64,000 bases of DNA from NCBI GenBank assembly GCA_963720515.1, contig OY970397.1:1178001-1242000 (forward strand), written 5' to 3'. The number at the start of each line of letters is the position of its first letter. The stretch's first letter is position 1. The notes beneath the pieces were generated by a model. It saw only the letters and a list, made by a program, of their open reading frames with translations. It was not told the DNA's origin and did no database searches. This document shows positions 34,203-42,693 of the stretch, one piece after another. This DNA comes from G963720515 sp963720515. GTDB taxonomy: Bacteria > Actinomycetota > Thermoleophilia > Gaiellales > Gaiellaceae. The translations under genes and the position numbers were made by a program.

Positions 34203-35646
34203 CCGCTCGTCCTCGGCGGCGGCGGGCGCTTGGGGTTCCAGACGCTCCCGACGATGATGGGCTGGTCGGGATCGCCCTCGAGGAACGCGACGATCACCTC
34301 GTCGTCCACCTCGGGAACCGTCAGGAACCCGTGCTCCTGGCCCGCGTGGAGCGCACCGACCCGAACCCAGCACGAGCTGTTCTCGTCCTTCTGGCCCTCG
34401 CGGTCCCAGTGGAACTGCACCTTCACTCGCGCGTACTTGTCCGTGAAGATCTGCTCGCCCGGCGGCCCGACCACGACCGCGGTCTGGAGGCCGTCGACCC
34501 GCGCCTTGGGGGTCACCCGAGCGGGGCGGTACGGGACGGACTCGGGGATGCAGGTGAACGCGTTCGAGTAGTCGAGGTCCTCGGTCCGGCGGTGCGCGGG
34601 TCGCCGTCGACGCGAGCACTGTGCTGCACGCCGGTCACGACGTAGCGGCCGCTGAACCCCGAGCCCGGACGGTCGAGATCCATCGAGAACCCGCTGACGA
34701 GGTTGCGCCGCAGGGAGGCGCCGTGGATGCCGACGCTCCCGAGCGCCTCGAGTTGCGCGGCGATCCCAGCCGAGCGCTGTCCCGCCGGGAGGATCTTGGC
34801 GAGCTCGGCGGGCTGGTCGCCGCCGCCCGGAGCGACGCCGTCGAAGCGCTCGGCGTACCCGCCCGGGTAGTCGTAGACCTCGAGCGACCGGTTCGCAGGG
34901 AGCAGGAGCTGGTGCTCGACCTCGCCGACGAGCGCCGTCGGCTGGATGCCCGCCTGCACCTCGAGCGTCGCGTCCGGCAGCTCGAAGTGATGGTCGCGGA
35001 GCGTGACCCGGCCGGCGCGGATCTCCTGCGACTTCGACCACTCGAGCACCGCTCCGGGCGTCCGGCCGCTCCCGTCGAAGGGCACGGTCCCGAGGCTCGG
35101 GTGGCTCGCGGGCGAGTCGGCGAGCACCATCGTGTGCCCGTCGGCGGAGTGACGGAAGAAGTACCAGACGCCCTCTTCCTCCATGAGCCGGCTCGCGAAG
35201 TCGAAGTCGCTCTCGCGGTACTGGACGCAGTAGTTGCGCGCCGGGTACTGGCCGGTGAGCTCGAAGACGACGTCCAGCCCGGCGAGAACCTGCCTCAAGA
35301 TGTCCGGCACGGACATCTGCTTGAAGATCCGCGAGCGTGACTGCCGCGTGAGGAGCCAGAGCTTCGGCACGAGCTCCGCGCTGTAGAGCCCCCGTCCGCC
35401 GGCCGAGAACCGGCTCACGAACCCGTTGAAGTAGCGCGCGTTCTCGGTCTGGCTGCCCCCGACCGTGACCGTCATGGAGCCGCCGACGACGGCCGCGAAG
35501 TCCACCTCCTGGTCGGACGGGCCGACGATCTCGAGCTCGAGGCGGAACGGGGACGAGATCGCCTCCCGGCCGGTGAAGCCGGAGAGGAAGAGGACGTCCG
35601 TTCCGAGCGGGGTCGTGAGGCTGAGTGCCCGTGGCTTTGCGGCCAT
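34199..35646 (-). CDS. VgrG-like contractile-injection spike protein (frameshifted)
   Basis: About 480 residues. The N-terminal two thirds match the VgrG/phage gpD hub (PLGTDVLFLSGFTGREAISSPFRLELEI, FNGFVSRFSAGGRGLYSAELVPKLWLL, QYRESDFDFASRLMEEEGVWYFF). After a frameshift near 34600, the gp5-type OB domain follows (RVKVQFHWDREGQKDENSSCWVRV, HGFLTVPEVDDEVIVAFLEGDPDQPIIVGSVWN). In family systems it is the puncturing tip of a contractile tail. No sheath, tube, baseplate or ATPase gene is within the window, so this is an orphan. No C-terminal effector extension is visible. Confidence 0.85.
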
Positions 35647-35728
35647 CGCCACCTCGAGTCGATTGAGACGGGGCGATCCTCCCAGGCGGTGCGCGGGCGT
35701 GCAAGCGGATTTCGCTAGCGTCGCGCCC

Positions 35729-36775
35729 GTGAGCCCCGATGGTCCCGTGCTCTCCCCGCGGGCGCTGAACCGCGCACTCCTCGCGCGCCAGCTCCTGCTC
35801 GACCGTGTGCCGCTCCGTGTGGAGGAGGCGGTCGAGCGCCTCGCCGGGATGCAGGCGCAGGCGCCGCTCGCGCCCTACGTCGGGCTCTGGTCGCGCGTGG
35901 ACGGATTCGCCCCGAACGAGCTCGCGACGTCGCTGGCCGACCGCCGGGTCGTCCGCCTCGCGCTCATGCGCTCCACGATCCACCTCGTCGGCGCCCGCGA
36001 CGCCCTCCGCTGGCGGCCGCTCGTGCAGCCCGTGATCGAGCGCGGCTTTCGCGGGAACTGGCAGAAGCACCTCGACGGGCTCGACGCGGCCGAGGTCGCC
36101 GAGGCGGGACTGCCGCTCATCGAGGCCGAGCCGCTGACGTTCGCCGAGCTCGGGACGCGCCTGACCGAGGAGTTCCCGGGGCACGATCCGACGGCGCTCG
36201 GGTACGCGGTGCGCACGCACGTCGCCTGTGTCCAGGTGCCGCCGCGGGGGATCTGGGGCGCAGGCGGCCGCGCGCGGCACACGTCGCTCGAAGCCTGGCT
36301 CGGGCGCCCGGTCGTGCGGCGCCCGAAGCTCGTCGAGCTGGTCGAGCGCTACCTCGCCGCCTTCGGCCCGGCGACCGTCGCGGACGTCCAGACGTGGTCG
36401 TACATCCAGGGTCTCGCGCCGGTGCTCGAGCGGATGCGCCCGCGCCTGCGGACGTTCCGCGACGAGGAGGGCCGCGAGCTCTTCGATCTGGCGAATGCGC
36501 CGCTCCCGGATCCCGAGACGCCCGCGCCGCCGCGCTTCGTCCCGGAGTACGACAACGTCGCCCTCTCCCATGCCGACCGCGCGCGGATCGTCGCGCCCGA
36601 CCTCGGGCGGCAGCTCTTCACCCGCGGCGGCGTCCTCCTCGACGGCTTCGTCGCGGGCGCCTGGCGGATCCGCAAGGGCGAGCTCGAGGTGGAGCGGTTC
36701 CGCCGCTGGACCCGCGCCGAGATCGCGGGCGCGAAGGCCGAGGGCGAGCGGCTGGTAGCGTTCGCGACGGCCTAG
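35729..36775 (+). CDS. AlkZ/HTH_42-type winged-helix protein
   Basis: A 348-residue protein of the winged-helix HTH_42 superfamily that includes the DNA glycosylases AlkZ and AlkX, which unhook interstrand crosslinks. Diagnostic parts are a QxQ motif in RLAGMQAQAPLAPYVGLWSR, LALMRSTIHLVGARDA, and the C-terminal YDNVALSHADRARI...GVLLDGFVAGAWRI. Glycosylase activity is plausible but not certain. GTG 35729 follows TAGCGT (35716-35721) by seven bases. The TAG stop is in a CTAG shared with the VOC gene. Confidence 0.85.
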   Translation: MSPDGPVLSPRALNRALLARQLLLDRVPLRVEEAVERLAGMQAQAPLAPYVGLWSRVDGFAPNELATSLADRRVVRLALMRSTIHLVGARDALRWRPLVQPVIERGFRGNWQKHLDGLDAAEVAEAGLPLIEAEPLTFAELGTRLTEEFPGHDPTALGYAVRTHVACVQVPPRGIWGAGGRARHTSLEAWLGRPVVRRPKLVELVERYLAAFGPATVADVQTWSYIQGLAPVLERMRPRLRTFRDEEGRELFDLANAPLPDPETPAPPRFVPEYDNVALSHADRARIVAPDLGRQLFTRGGVLLDGFVAGAWRIRKGELEVERFRRWTRAEIAGAKAEGERLVAFATA

Positions 36776-37131
36776 CCGCGGAAGAGCGCCTCGATGTTGT
36801 GGCCGTCCGGGTCGAGGACGAAGGCGGCGTAGTAGTAGCCGCCGTAGGGCCGCTCGCCGGGCGGGCCGTTGTCGCGGCCGCCCGCCTCGAGGGCCGCAGC
36901 GTAGAACTCGTCCACGTCGTCGGCGCTCTCGGCGGAGAAGGCGACGTGCGTTCCGCGGTTCGGCGCCGGGCCGAGCCGGAGCGCGATCGGCTCGCGTCCG
37001 TCCACCTCGAGGCCGACCGAGTCGTCGCTCACGTAGCCGACCCCGTACCCGAGCGGTCGGAGTGCGGCGCCGTAGAAGGCTCGGCTTCGGGCGAGGTCGC
37101 TCACCGGGATGTTCACGTGGGCGATCGTCAC
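36772..37131 (-). CDS. VOC (glyoxalase/bleomycin resistance) family protein
   Basis: A 119-residue single VOC-fold protein: HVNIPVSDLARSRAFYGAALRPLGY at the start and FVLDPDGHNIEALF at the end, giving His5 and Glu as possible metal ligands. Members act on diverse substrates, so no reaction is assigned. It is divergent from the DUF1697 gene with only 29 bases between starts. Confidence 0.85.
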   Translation of the reverse strand: MTIAHVNIPVSDLARSRAFYGAALRPLGYGVGYVSDDSVGLEVDGREPIALRLGPAPNRGTHVAFSAESADDVDEFYAAALEAGGRDNGPPGERPYGGYYYAAFVLDPDGHNIEALFRG

Positions 37132-37160
37132 GGCCCGCCCCAGAATGCCATGCTGCGCCG

Positions 37161-37689
37161 ATGACCGTCCTCGTCGCGCTTCTGCGGGGCATCAACGTCG
37201 GCGGCCGCTCGACGCTGCCGATGCCCGCGCTCAAGGCCTCGCTCGAGGCGCTCGGCCACAGCGACGTGGTGACGTACATCCAGAGCGGCAACGTCGTCTT
37301 TACGAGCGCCTCGAAGGACCCGGGCCAGGAGATCGAGGAGCGGATCGCCGACGACTTCGGCCTCTCCGTGACGGTGGTGGTGCGGACGCCGGCCGAGCTC
37401 AGGCGGATCGTCAAGGCCAACCCGTTCCCGCAGGTCAAGGAGGGCAAGAAGCTCCACGTCGTCTTCCTCGCCGCCAAGCCCACGAAGGCCGCGGCCGACG
37501 CGCTCGACCCCGACCGCTCGCCGCCCGACGAGCTCGTCCTCAAGGGACGTGAGCTCTACGTGCACTACCCGAGCGGCCAGGCGAAGCACGAAGCTCACGA
37601 ACGACTGGATCGAGAAGACGCTCGGCGTCCGCGGAACCTCCCGCAACTGGAACACCGTCCTCAAGCTGATCGAGCTGACGGAAGGCTGA
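37161..37689 (+). CDS. DUF1697 family protein (frameshifted)
   Basis: About 176 residues. MTVLVALLRGINVGGRSTLPMPALKASLEALG...YIQSGNVVF is diagnostic of DUF1697, a family of unknown function. A one-base insertion near 37588 (AAGCACGAAG) breaks the frame; correcting it gives KLTNDWIEKTLGVRGTSRNW, the conserved family C-terminus, ending LKLIELTEG at 37689. ATG 37161 follows CATGCT by six bases. Confidence 0.82.
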
Positions 37690-37717
37690 GGGAGACGGGG
37701 TCGCCCCCGCCTCCCTC
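37688..37717. terminator. Terminator hairpin between convergent genes
   Basis: Arms GAGGGAG and CTCCCTC enclose an inner GGGG/CCCC pairing. The hairpin overlaps the DUF1697 stop and precedes the convergent stop at 37731. Confidence 0.65.
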
Positions 37718-37730
37718 GTGGTGAGACCGG

Positions 37731-38804
37731 TTACGGGGCGGGAACCGCGACGCGGTTGCCCGGCACGATCTGCGGCTGGAAGGCGAAGACCTCGCGGCTC
37801 TGCGGGTTCACGAGCACCTTCAGCCAGTGGACGTCGTTGAGGCCGTTCTCCTGGTGGTCGCCGAACGTCTCGACGCGGGTGAAGTTCTCCACCCGGCGCC
37901 CGAGCGAGTCCTGGAGCGGCTTGTCCACCCGGAAGTAGTGCGAGTCGCCGTGGACGTAGACGACCGGCTTGCCGTACGCGACGGTCAGGTCGCGGAACGC
38001 GAGCATGAACGCCTGGAACCCGTCGGGCTGCCCGTCGGTCTGCGCAAGCGTGCGCGGGTTGCGAAGCGGCGCGCGGGTCGCGTCCGAGCCGTCGAAGCCG
38101 AGGTCGGCCTGGCCGACGATCATAACGCCGGCCGAGCCCTCCGCCTTCGCCTCGGCGAACGTGTCCTCGAGCCAGGCGATGTTGGCCGCGTTGCGTGCCG
38201 CCCACTCGGCCGCGTTCGGGGCCGTGTCGCAGAGGTTGTTGCAGGAGCCCTGCACGTTCACCGTCGCGTAGGTGACCTTCTTGGTCGTCCAGCGACGGTT
38301 CTCGACGCACGGGGTCGGCCCGGCGACGCCCAGGCACGCGGGCTCGCTCTGTACGTCCTGCTCGACCGGGTGCTTCCCGAACGAGTACGGCGTCGAGAAG
38401 AAGAGCCTCCGCTCGAAGTCGAGCCGCTCGAGCGAGTTCACGCCGGCGACCCGGTCGCAGTCCGTCCAGTCGTTGTCGCCCGGCGTGAACATCGCCGGGG
38501 CGTCGAGCGACGCGAAGTACGTGAGCGCCCGCGTGTAGACGTCGTCGGTGCACGGACCCGAGCCCGCCTTCAGGTCGCCGTCGTTCACGGTGAACTCGAG
38601 CGTCTGACGGTTCATGTCGGCGATCAGGTTCGGCACGCCGACCGTCGCCTGGATGTCCGAGTAGGGCACGTCGCCCCAGAGACCGATCGCATATTCGAAG
38701 TTCTTGTTGTTGACCTCGCCCTCCTTGCCGACGCCGAGCGCGAGGCCCGCGACGAGCGCGGCGACCGCGAGCGCGGCCGAGATCGCGACGAGCAGTCTTC
38801 TCAT
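37731..38804 (-). CDS. Secreted calcineurin-like phosphoesterase-related protein
   Basis: A 357-residue exported protein with a signal peptide (about 1-25). Segments YAIGLWGDVPYSD, FTVNDGDLKAG, MFTPGDNDWTDC, and VYVHGDSHYFRVDKP resemble the metal-site blocks of calcineurin-like phosphoesterases (GD, GDND, GHxH), although the first Asp-His block is altered. Four or more Cys suggest disulfides. GGAGGGGAC precedes ATG 38804. Substrate unknown. Confidence 0.78.
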   Translation of the reverse strand: MRRLLVAISAALAVAALVAGLALGVGKEGEVNNKNFEYAIGLWGDVPYSDIQATVGVPNLIADMNRQTLEFTVNDGDLKAGSGPCTDDVYTRALTYFASLDAPAMFTPGDNDWTDCDRVAGVNSLERLDFERRLFFSTPYSFGKHPVEQDVQSEPACLGVAGPTPCVENRRWTTKKVTYATVNVQGSCNNLCDTAPNAAEWAARNAANIAWLEDTFAEAKAEGSAGVMIVGQADLGFDGSDATRAPLRNPRTLAQTDGQPDGFQAFMLAFRDLTVAYGKPVVYVHGDSHYFRVDKPLQDSLGRRVENFTRVETFGDHQENGLNDVHWLKVLVNPQSREVFAFQPQIVPGNRVAVPAP

Positions 38805-38922
38805 GTCCCCTCCGTTGGTCGGTGTCGCGGCGACGCTATCCGGCACGCGAAACCGTTTCGGGCTCCCGCACGGACTCGACACGGCGGCGTCACCACACCG
38901 AAACCACGGCATACTTCCGCCC

Positions 38923-39252
38923 ATGGATCCCGACCGGGCACGCGAGCTCCTCCAGGCCGAGCGCACGCGCATCGAGCGCCAGCTCGGCCGGCTAGGCCAC
39001 CAGGACGACGGCGAGCCGCAGGACCCCGGCGACCCCGGAAACGCGGCCGAGGGCCTCTATCAGGACGAGCTCGACCAGGGCCTCTCGCAGGATCTCCGCG
39101 CGCAGCTCGAGGCGGTGGAGCGCGCCGAGGCCCGCCTCGCCGACGGCACGTACGGCCTGTCGGTCGAGAGCGGCGAGCCGATCCCGGACGAGCGGCTCGA
39201 GGTCTTCCCGACCGCCGAGCGGACGGTCGCGGAGGAGCAGCGGCGCCGCTAG
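38923..39252 (+). CDS. DksA/TraR-like protein lacking zinc cysteines
   Basis: A 109-residue helical protein with the DksA/TraR layout: an N-terminal coiled coil (ARELLQAERTRIERQLGRL), a central acidic helix and the finger-like end ADGTYGLSVESGEPIPDERLEVFPTAERTVAEEQRRR. Where family members have four zinc-binding Cys (YGxCxxCG...CxxC), this one has none. ATG 38923 follows CATACT by seven bases. Binding to the RNA polymerase secondary channel is possible but unproven. It shares a CTAG stop with the convergent membrane gene. Confidence 0.8.
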   Translation: MDPDRARELLQAERTRIERQLGRLGHQDDGEPQDPGDPGNAAEGLYQDELDQGLSQDLRAQLEAVERAEARLADGTYGLSVESGEPIPDERLEVFPTAERTVAEEQRRR

Positions 39253-39738
39253 TGCCACGGGCCTGACAGGAACAGACCGACGAGGCAGAGCCAGAGGGAG
39301 GCGCCGGTCACGAAGAGGCCGAGACGCGGGCGCTTCCAGGAGATGAGCGCGACGGACACCCCCAGGACGGCGATGACGGCGAGCCAGACGGGCGAGATCC
39401 TCATGACGTCCATGACGCGCTGCGTGGCTCGGAAGGTAGTACGAGTCGAACCTGACCAGGTTGAGCGCCACGACGGCCCCTGCGGCCGGCGCGACCAGCG
39501 GAAGGATCGGCACCGCCAGCGAGGCCGATCCTCGCGGGTCGAGCGACGCCGCCATCAGAACGACGCCGCCGAGCAGCATCGTCACGAGCGGGCTGAAGGG
39601 AACGAACACGAACGAGAACGGGCCGGCGCCGTCGCCCACGTCCGGCTCGATCCACCGAAGCGCGTTCGCCGCCTCGAGCGCCGCGACCGCCGAGAGCCCC
39701 ACGACGAGCCAGCCGATCACGATCCAGCCGACCTTCAT
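39249..39738 (-). CDS. Five-helix membrane protein (probably one frameshifted gene)
   Basis: Starting MKVGWIVIGWLVVGLSAVAALEA, three hydrophobic segments are read up to ...NLVRFDSYY near 39435. Dropping one C from ACCTTCC then gives FRATQRVMDVMRISPVWLAV and two further helices ending LSGPWH at the TAG in CTAG 39249-39252. This gives one protein of about 163 residues. Alternatively the last 51 residues (start ATG 39404) are a separate small gene. No family recognised. The start lies in an AT-rich dyad. Confidence 0.55.
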
Positions 39739-39768
39739 AGCCGAAACGCTATATCACATATCGGCTAT
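39737..39768. promoter_or_regulatory. AT-rich dyad at the membrane gene start
   Basis: Arms ATAGCCGA and TCGGCTAT flank a 16-base AT-rich spacer that itself holds ATATCACATAT. It covers the ATG of the minus-strand membrane gene and the intergenic gap after pheA. In such GC-rich DNA this is a likely promoter/operator. Confidence 0.45.
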
Positions 39769-40602
39769 ATGCAAGCTCGCGGCCGGATACGTACCGGAGA
39801 CCAGCAGCCGGCGTGTCACCGCGGCGACCTCTCGTAGCGCCTCCCCCACCGGCTCGTCGTGCGGATGGCCGTCGAGGACGGCGTCGAAGCGGTACGTCCA
39901 CGGCGAGTCGGGGATCGGGCGGGAGACGAGCTGGACGAGGTTGATCCCCAGCCGCTCGAACGGCTCGAGCGCGCGGACGAGGCCACCGGGCCGGTGGTCG
40001 GTGACGAACGAGAACGCGGTGCGGAACGCGCGGTCGCCACGGTCGAGGCGCGTGTGCGCGGCGAGCGCGACGAAGCGCGTGAACGCCTCCGGGTGGTCGC
40101 CGACGTCGGCGGCGACGACCGAGAGGCCGTAGAGCTCGGCGGCACGGTCGCTCGCGATCGCCGCCTCGGTCGGGTCGCCGCGCTCGGCGACCGCCCGGGC
40201 CGCGTCGGCCGTCGTCGGCGCCGCCACCGCGCTCGCCCGAGGGAGCCCGGCGAGCAGCGCTCGGCACTGGTCGAGCGCCACCGGGTGGGAATGGACGACG
40301 CGGATCTCCCCGAGCGGAACCGAGCGCGGCGCGACGAGAAAGTGCCGGATCGGGAGGATCGTCTCGGCGACGATCGAGAGTGGCGAGGCGTAGAGCAGGT
40401 CGTGCGTCTCCGCGACGGGGCCGGCCAGCGAGCTCTCGATCGGGAGAACGCCGGCGTGCGCCTCGCCCGCGGCCACGGCGTCGACGACCGTGCTGAAGCT
40501 CTTGTGCGGCCGGAGCTCGCCGGCGGAGTACAGCGACTCGGCGGCCGCGGCGCTGTGGGCGCCCTCATGGCCGGGGTAGGCGACGATCGTTCGTGCGTGC
40601 AT
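39754..40602 (-). CDS. pheA: Prephenate dehydratase with ACT domain
   Basis: A 282-residue enzyme converting prephenate to phenylpyruvate in phenylalanine synthesis. Family parts are VAYPGHEGAHSAAAAE, VLPIESSLAGPVAETHDLL, the catalytic TRF triad in EAFTRFVALA, and a C-terminal ACT domain (GLVRALEPFERLGINLVQLVSRP) for Phe feedback, with VSRP in place of the usual ESRP. AAGGAG precedes ATG 40602. A Phe-rich leader peptide gene and a hairpin lie immediately upstream, indicating attenuation by Phe-tRNA supply. Confidence 0.92.
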   Translation of the reverse strand: MHARTIVAYPGHEGAHSAAAAESLYSAGELRPHKSFSTVVDAVAAGEAHAGVLPIESSLAGPVAETHDLLYASPLSIVAETILPIRHFLVAPRSVPLGEIRVVHSHPVALDQCRALLAGLPRASAVAAPTTADAARAVAERGDPTEAAIASDRAAELYGLSVVAADVGDHPEAFTRFVALAAHTRLDRGDRAFRTAFSFVTDHRPGGLVRALEPFERLGINLVQLVSRPIPDSPWTYRFDAVLDGHPHDEPVGEALREVAAVTRRLLVSGTYPAASLHIADM

Positions 40603-40642
40603 CTCGCTCCTTCGTATGGATGGGTGATCCGCGCGGTGATCG

Positions 40643-40680
40643 GCTAGCCGGCGGGGCGCGGGAACGGAGCGCCGGCTAGC
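40643..40680 (-). promoter_or_regulatory. Attenuator hairpin between the Phe leader and pheA
   Basis: A perfect 11-bp stem (GCTAGCCGGCG / CGCCGGCTAGC, 16-base loop) begins at the leader peptide stop codon. No T run follows, so it may be part of an antiterminator or act with another fold rather than being a plain intrinsic terminator. Confidence 0.6.
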
Positions 40681-40738
40681 GCACGAAGAAGAACGCAAAC
40701 GAGAAGGAACGCCCGGGGCTCTCGTCGCGTCGATGCAT
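40676..40738 (-). CDS. pheL: Phe-rich leader peptide for pheA attenuation
   Basis: A 20-residue reading frame starting ATG 40738 and ending TAG. It contains five Phe in a seven-residue run (SFSFAFFF) close to its C-terminus, like the pheL leader of enteric bacteria. A TACTCT box ends seven bases upstream, so the transcript is probably leaderless. The stop overlaps the 5' arm of an 11-bp hairpin 74 bases before the pheA ATG. Ribosome stalling at Phe codons under Phe starvation would hold the hairpin open and favour pheA expression; this mechanism is inferred. Confidence 0.8.
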   Translation of the reverse strand: MHRRDESPGRSFSFAFFFVR

Positions 40739-40771
40739 GTCTCTCAGAGTAGTACGCCGCGGGCGATACGC

Positions 40772-41440
40772 CTAGGCCTCGGCGCCGGCCGGGCGGCGGC
40801 GCCTGCGCAGGAAGTAGAACGCGCCGCCCGCGAGCGCGAGGAGCACGAGCGCGCCGCCGGCGATCATCGGCAGCGGCAACCCGCCGCCGCCGTGGCTCTC
40901 CGGAATCGTCGCCCCGTGGAGCGGCGCAAGCTTGCGGACGGCCACCTCGGCGTCCGAGGCGAAGTCGCCCGACCGCTCGCTCGGCGGGCCGAGCGCCTTC
41001 AGCGCCTGCTCGTCGGCCTTCGACGGCAGGCCGCCCTCGCAGGGGTCGGTGTAGCCGCCGGGCTGCTCCTTCGGCTTGCAGTGGAAGATGCCGTAGCCGT
41101 TCGGCATGACGATCAGCACCCAGTCGGTGTTCCAGTTCGTGAGCTCCTGCGCGAGGAACTGCGAGTAGTCCTGCGGCTTCTCCCAGAGCACGCCGACCGC
41201 GCCGAGGTCGAAGTCGTCGGCGATCAGCGCGACGCGCACCTTGTAGCCGCGTTTCGCGGCCTCGTCCACGGCGTCCTTCAGGCGGTCCGCGCTCGAGTCC
41301 GAGATCTTCTCCGTGGTCGGCCAGAAGACGCGCTGGTACGTGAGGACGTCGCTGGCCGGGTCGCCGTCCGCCCACGCTGGGGAGGCGGCGACTGCCGCCG
41401 CGGCGACGAGCGCCGCCACGAACGCGAGGCGCGGGATCAC
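40772..41440 (-). CDS. TPM-domain membrane-anchored protein
   Basis: A 222-residue exported protein. The signal peptide ends ASPAWA, a TPM/phosphatase-like domain follows (KISDSSADRLKDAVDEAAKRGYKVRVALIADDFDLG...WVLIVMPNGYGIFHCK), then a C-terminal helix (PMIAGGALVLLALAGGAFYFL) and an RRRRR stop-transfer anchor. Its two Cys may pair. GTG 41440 overlaps the stop of the substrate-binding protein gene (GTGA), implying a joint function outside the membrane. Role unknown. Confidence 0.72.
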   Translation of the reverse strand: MIPRLAFVAALVAAAAVAASPAWADGDPASDVLTYQRVFWPTTEKISDSSADRLKDAVDEAAKRGYKVRVALIADDFDLGAVGVLWEKPQDYSQFLAQELTNWNTDWVLIVMPNGYGIFHCKPKEQPGGYTDPCEGGLPSKADEQALKALGPPSERSGDFASDAEVAVRKLAPLHGATIPESHGGGGLPLPMIAGGALVLLALAGGAFYFLRRRRRPAGAEA

Positions 41441-42618
41441 TGGAGCGAGTCGGTTCTGAGCGAACGCTCCCAGACGAACTCGTCGTCCTTCACGACGAGG
41501 ATCACCCGATTGTCGTAGAGCAGCGTGTGGTCGGCGGCGAAGCGGACGACGCCGAGGAAGTTCACGAAGTTCAGGCTGAGCTCGTCGAGCTGCGCCGCGA
41601 CCTTCTCCTGCTCGGTCGACTTCGCCTGCTTGATCGCCTGCGCGAGCGTGCGCACGGAGTCGTAGGCCTGGAGCGCGTCGAGCCCCGGCTCGTGGCCGTA
41701 GGTCTCCTTGAACGTCGCGCGCCACTTGGCTGCCGTCGGCGTGTTGGTGCCGCTCGAGGTCGCCGTGACGAACGCGCCCTCGGCCCCGCCGGGCCCGGCC
41801 GCGTCGAGGAACTCCTGGCTCTCGGACGCGGCGGACGCGGTGAACGTCCCCTTGAATCCGAGCCCGAGGAGCTCCTTCACGAGCTCGCCGCCGGAGGCCG
41901 CGGAGCCCGTCCAGTAGACGAAGTCGGGCTTCGAGGCGAGCGCCGCCTTGGCGACGGTCTGCATGTCCGCGCCCGGCGGCAGCTCCTGGAGCGAGACGAG
42001 CTTCGGCGCCTGGTCGAGGAGCGAGATCACGTCCTTCGTGAGCGCCTTCGACGTCGCCGTCTGCTCGCCGACGACGGCCAGGCGCTGCGCCTCGCGGTAC
42101 GTCATCCAGTAGACGGCCGAGAGCGCCTGCTGATGGAGCGTCCCGTTCATGAAGTACGTGGACCTGAGGTCCGGCTCGACGAGCTTCGGGTCGTCGGCGG
42201 TCGTCACGAGGAACGGGACGCCGGCCGCGTCCACGGGGGCCACCTCGCGCTGCGCCGCGGCGTTGCACATGCCGCCGACGACGCCGCTGAAGCTCCCGTC
42301 CATGCCGATGCCCTTCGCGGCCTCGTAGGCGATTTGCGGGTCGCAGGCGTCGTCCACCGTGGAGAGGACGAGCTTGCGTCCGAGCACGCCGCCGGCGTCG
42401 TTGATCTCCGCGGCCGCGAGCTTCGCGCCGGCGAGGAGATCCTTGCCGCGCTCGCCGAGCGCGTCCGTCCGCTCGGCCGGGGCGAGCACGGCGAACGTGA
42501 CGTTGCCGTGGAGCGCGGGCTTCCCGCCGTCGTCCCCCGAGAACGCCTTCCACGCCCCGACGAGCGCCGCAACTACGAGCAGCGTCACGAGGACGGTGAG
42601 GGCGATGACCCGCTTCAC
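41437..42618 (-). CDS. Periplasmic-type ligand-binding protein, Leu/Ile/Val-binding family
   Basis: A 393-residue membrane-anchored binding protein with an N-terminal helix (VIALTVLVTLLVVAALVGAW) and a type I binding fold: LLAGAKLAAAEINDAGGVLGRKL, VVGGMCNAAAQREVAPVDAAGVPFL, GHEPGLDALQAYDSVRTLAQAIK. It probably binds an amino acid or similar ligand. No ABC permease or ATPase lies beside it; the only partner is the TPM-domain gene. GTG 42618 follows TACCGT by eight bases. Confidence 0.82.
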   Translation of the reverse strand: MKRVIALTVLVTLLVVAALVGAWKAFSGDDGGKPALHGNVTFAVLAPAERTDALGERGKDLLAGAKLAAAEINDAGGVLGRKLVLSTVDDACDPQIAYEAAKGIGMDGSFSGVVGGMCNAAAQREVAPVDAAGVPFLVTTADDPKLVEPDLRSTYFMNGTLHQQALSAVYWMTYREAQRLAVVGEQTATSKALTKDVISLLDQAPKLVSLQELPPGADMQTVAKAALASKPDFVYWTGSAASGGELVKELLGLGFKGTFTASAASESQEFLDAAGPGGAEGAFVTATSSGTNTPTAAKWRATFKETYGHEPGLDALQAYDSVRTLAQAIKQAKSTEQEKVAAQLDELSLNFVNFLGVVRFAADHTLLYDNRVILVVKDDEFVWERSLRTDSLQ

Positions 42619-42693
42619 GAGGGCAAACGGTAGCTCGGAAGAGGATGCGGGAGACCGAGAGCCGTCAGGCTCCCGGCCTCCCGCCGAGTTTCC

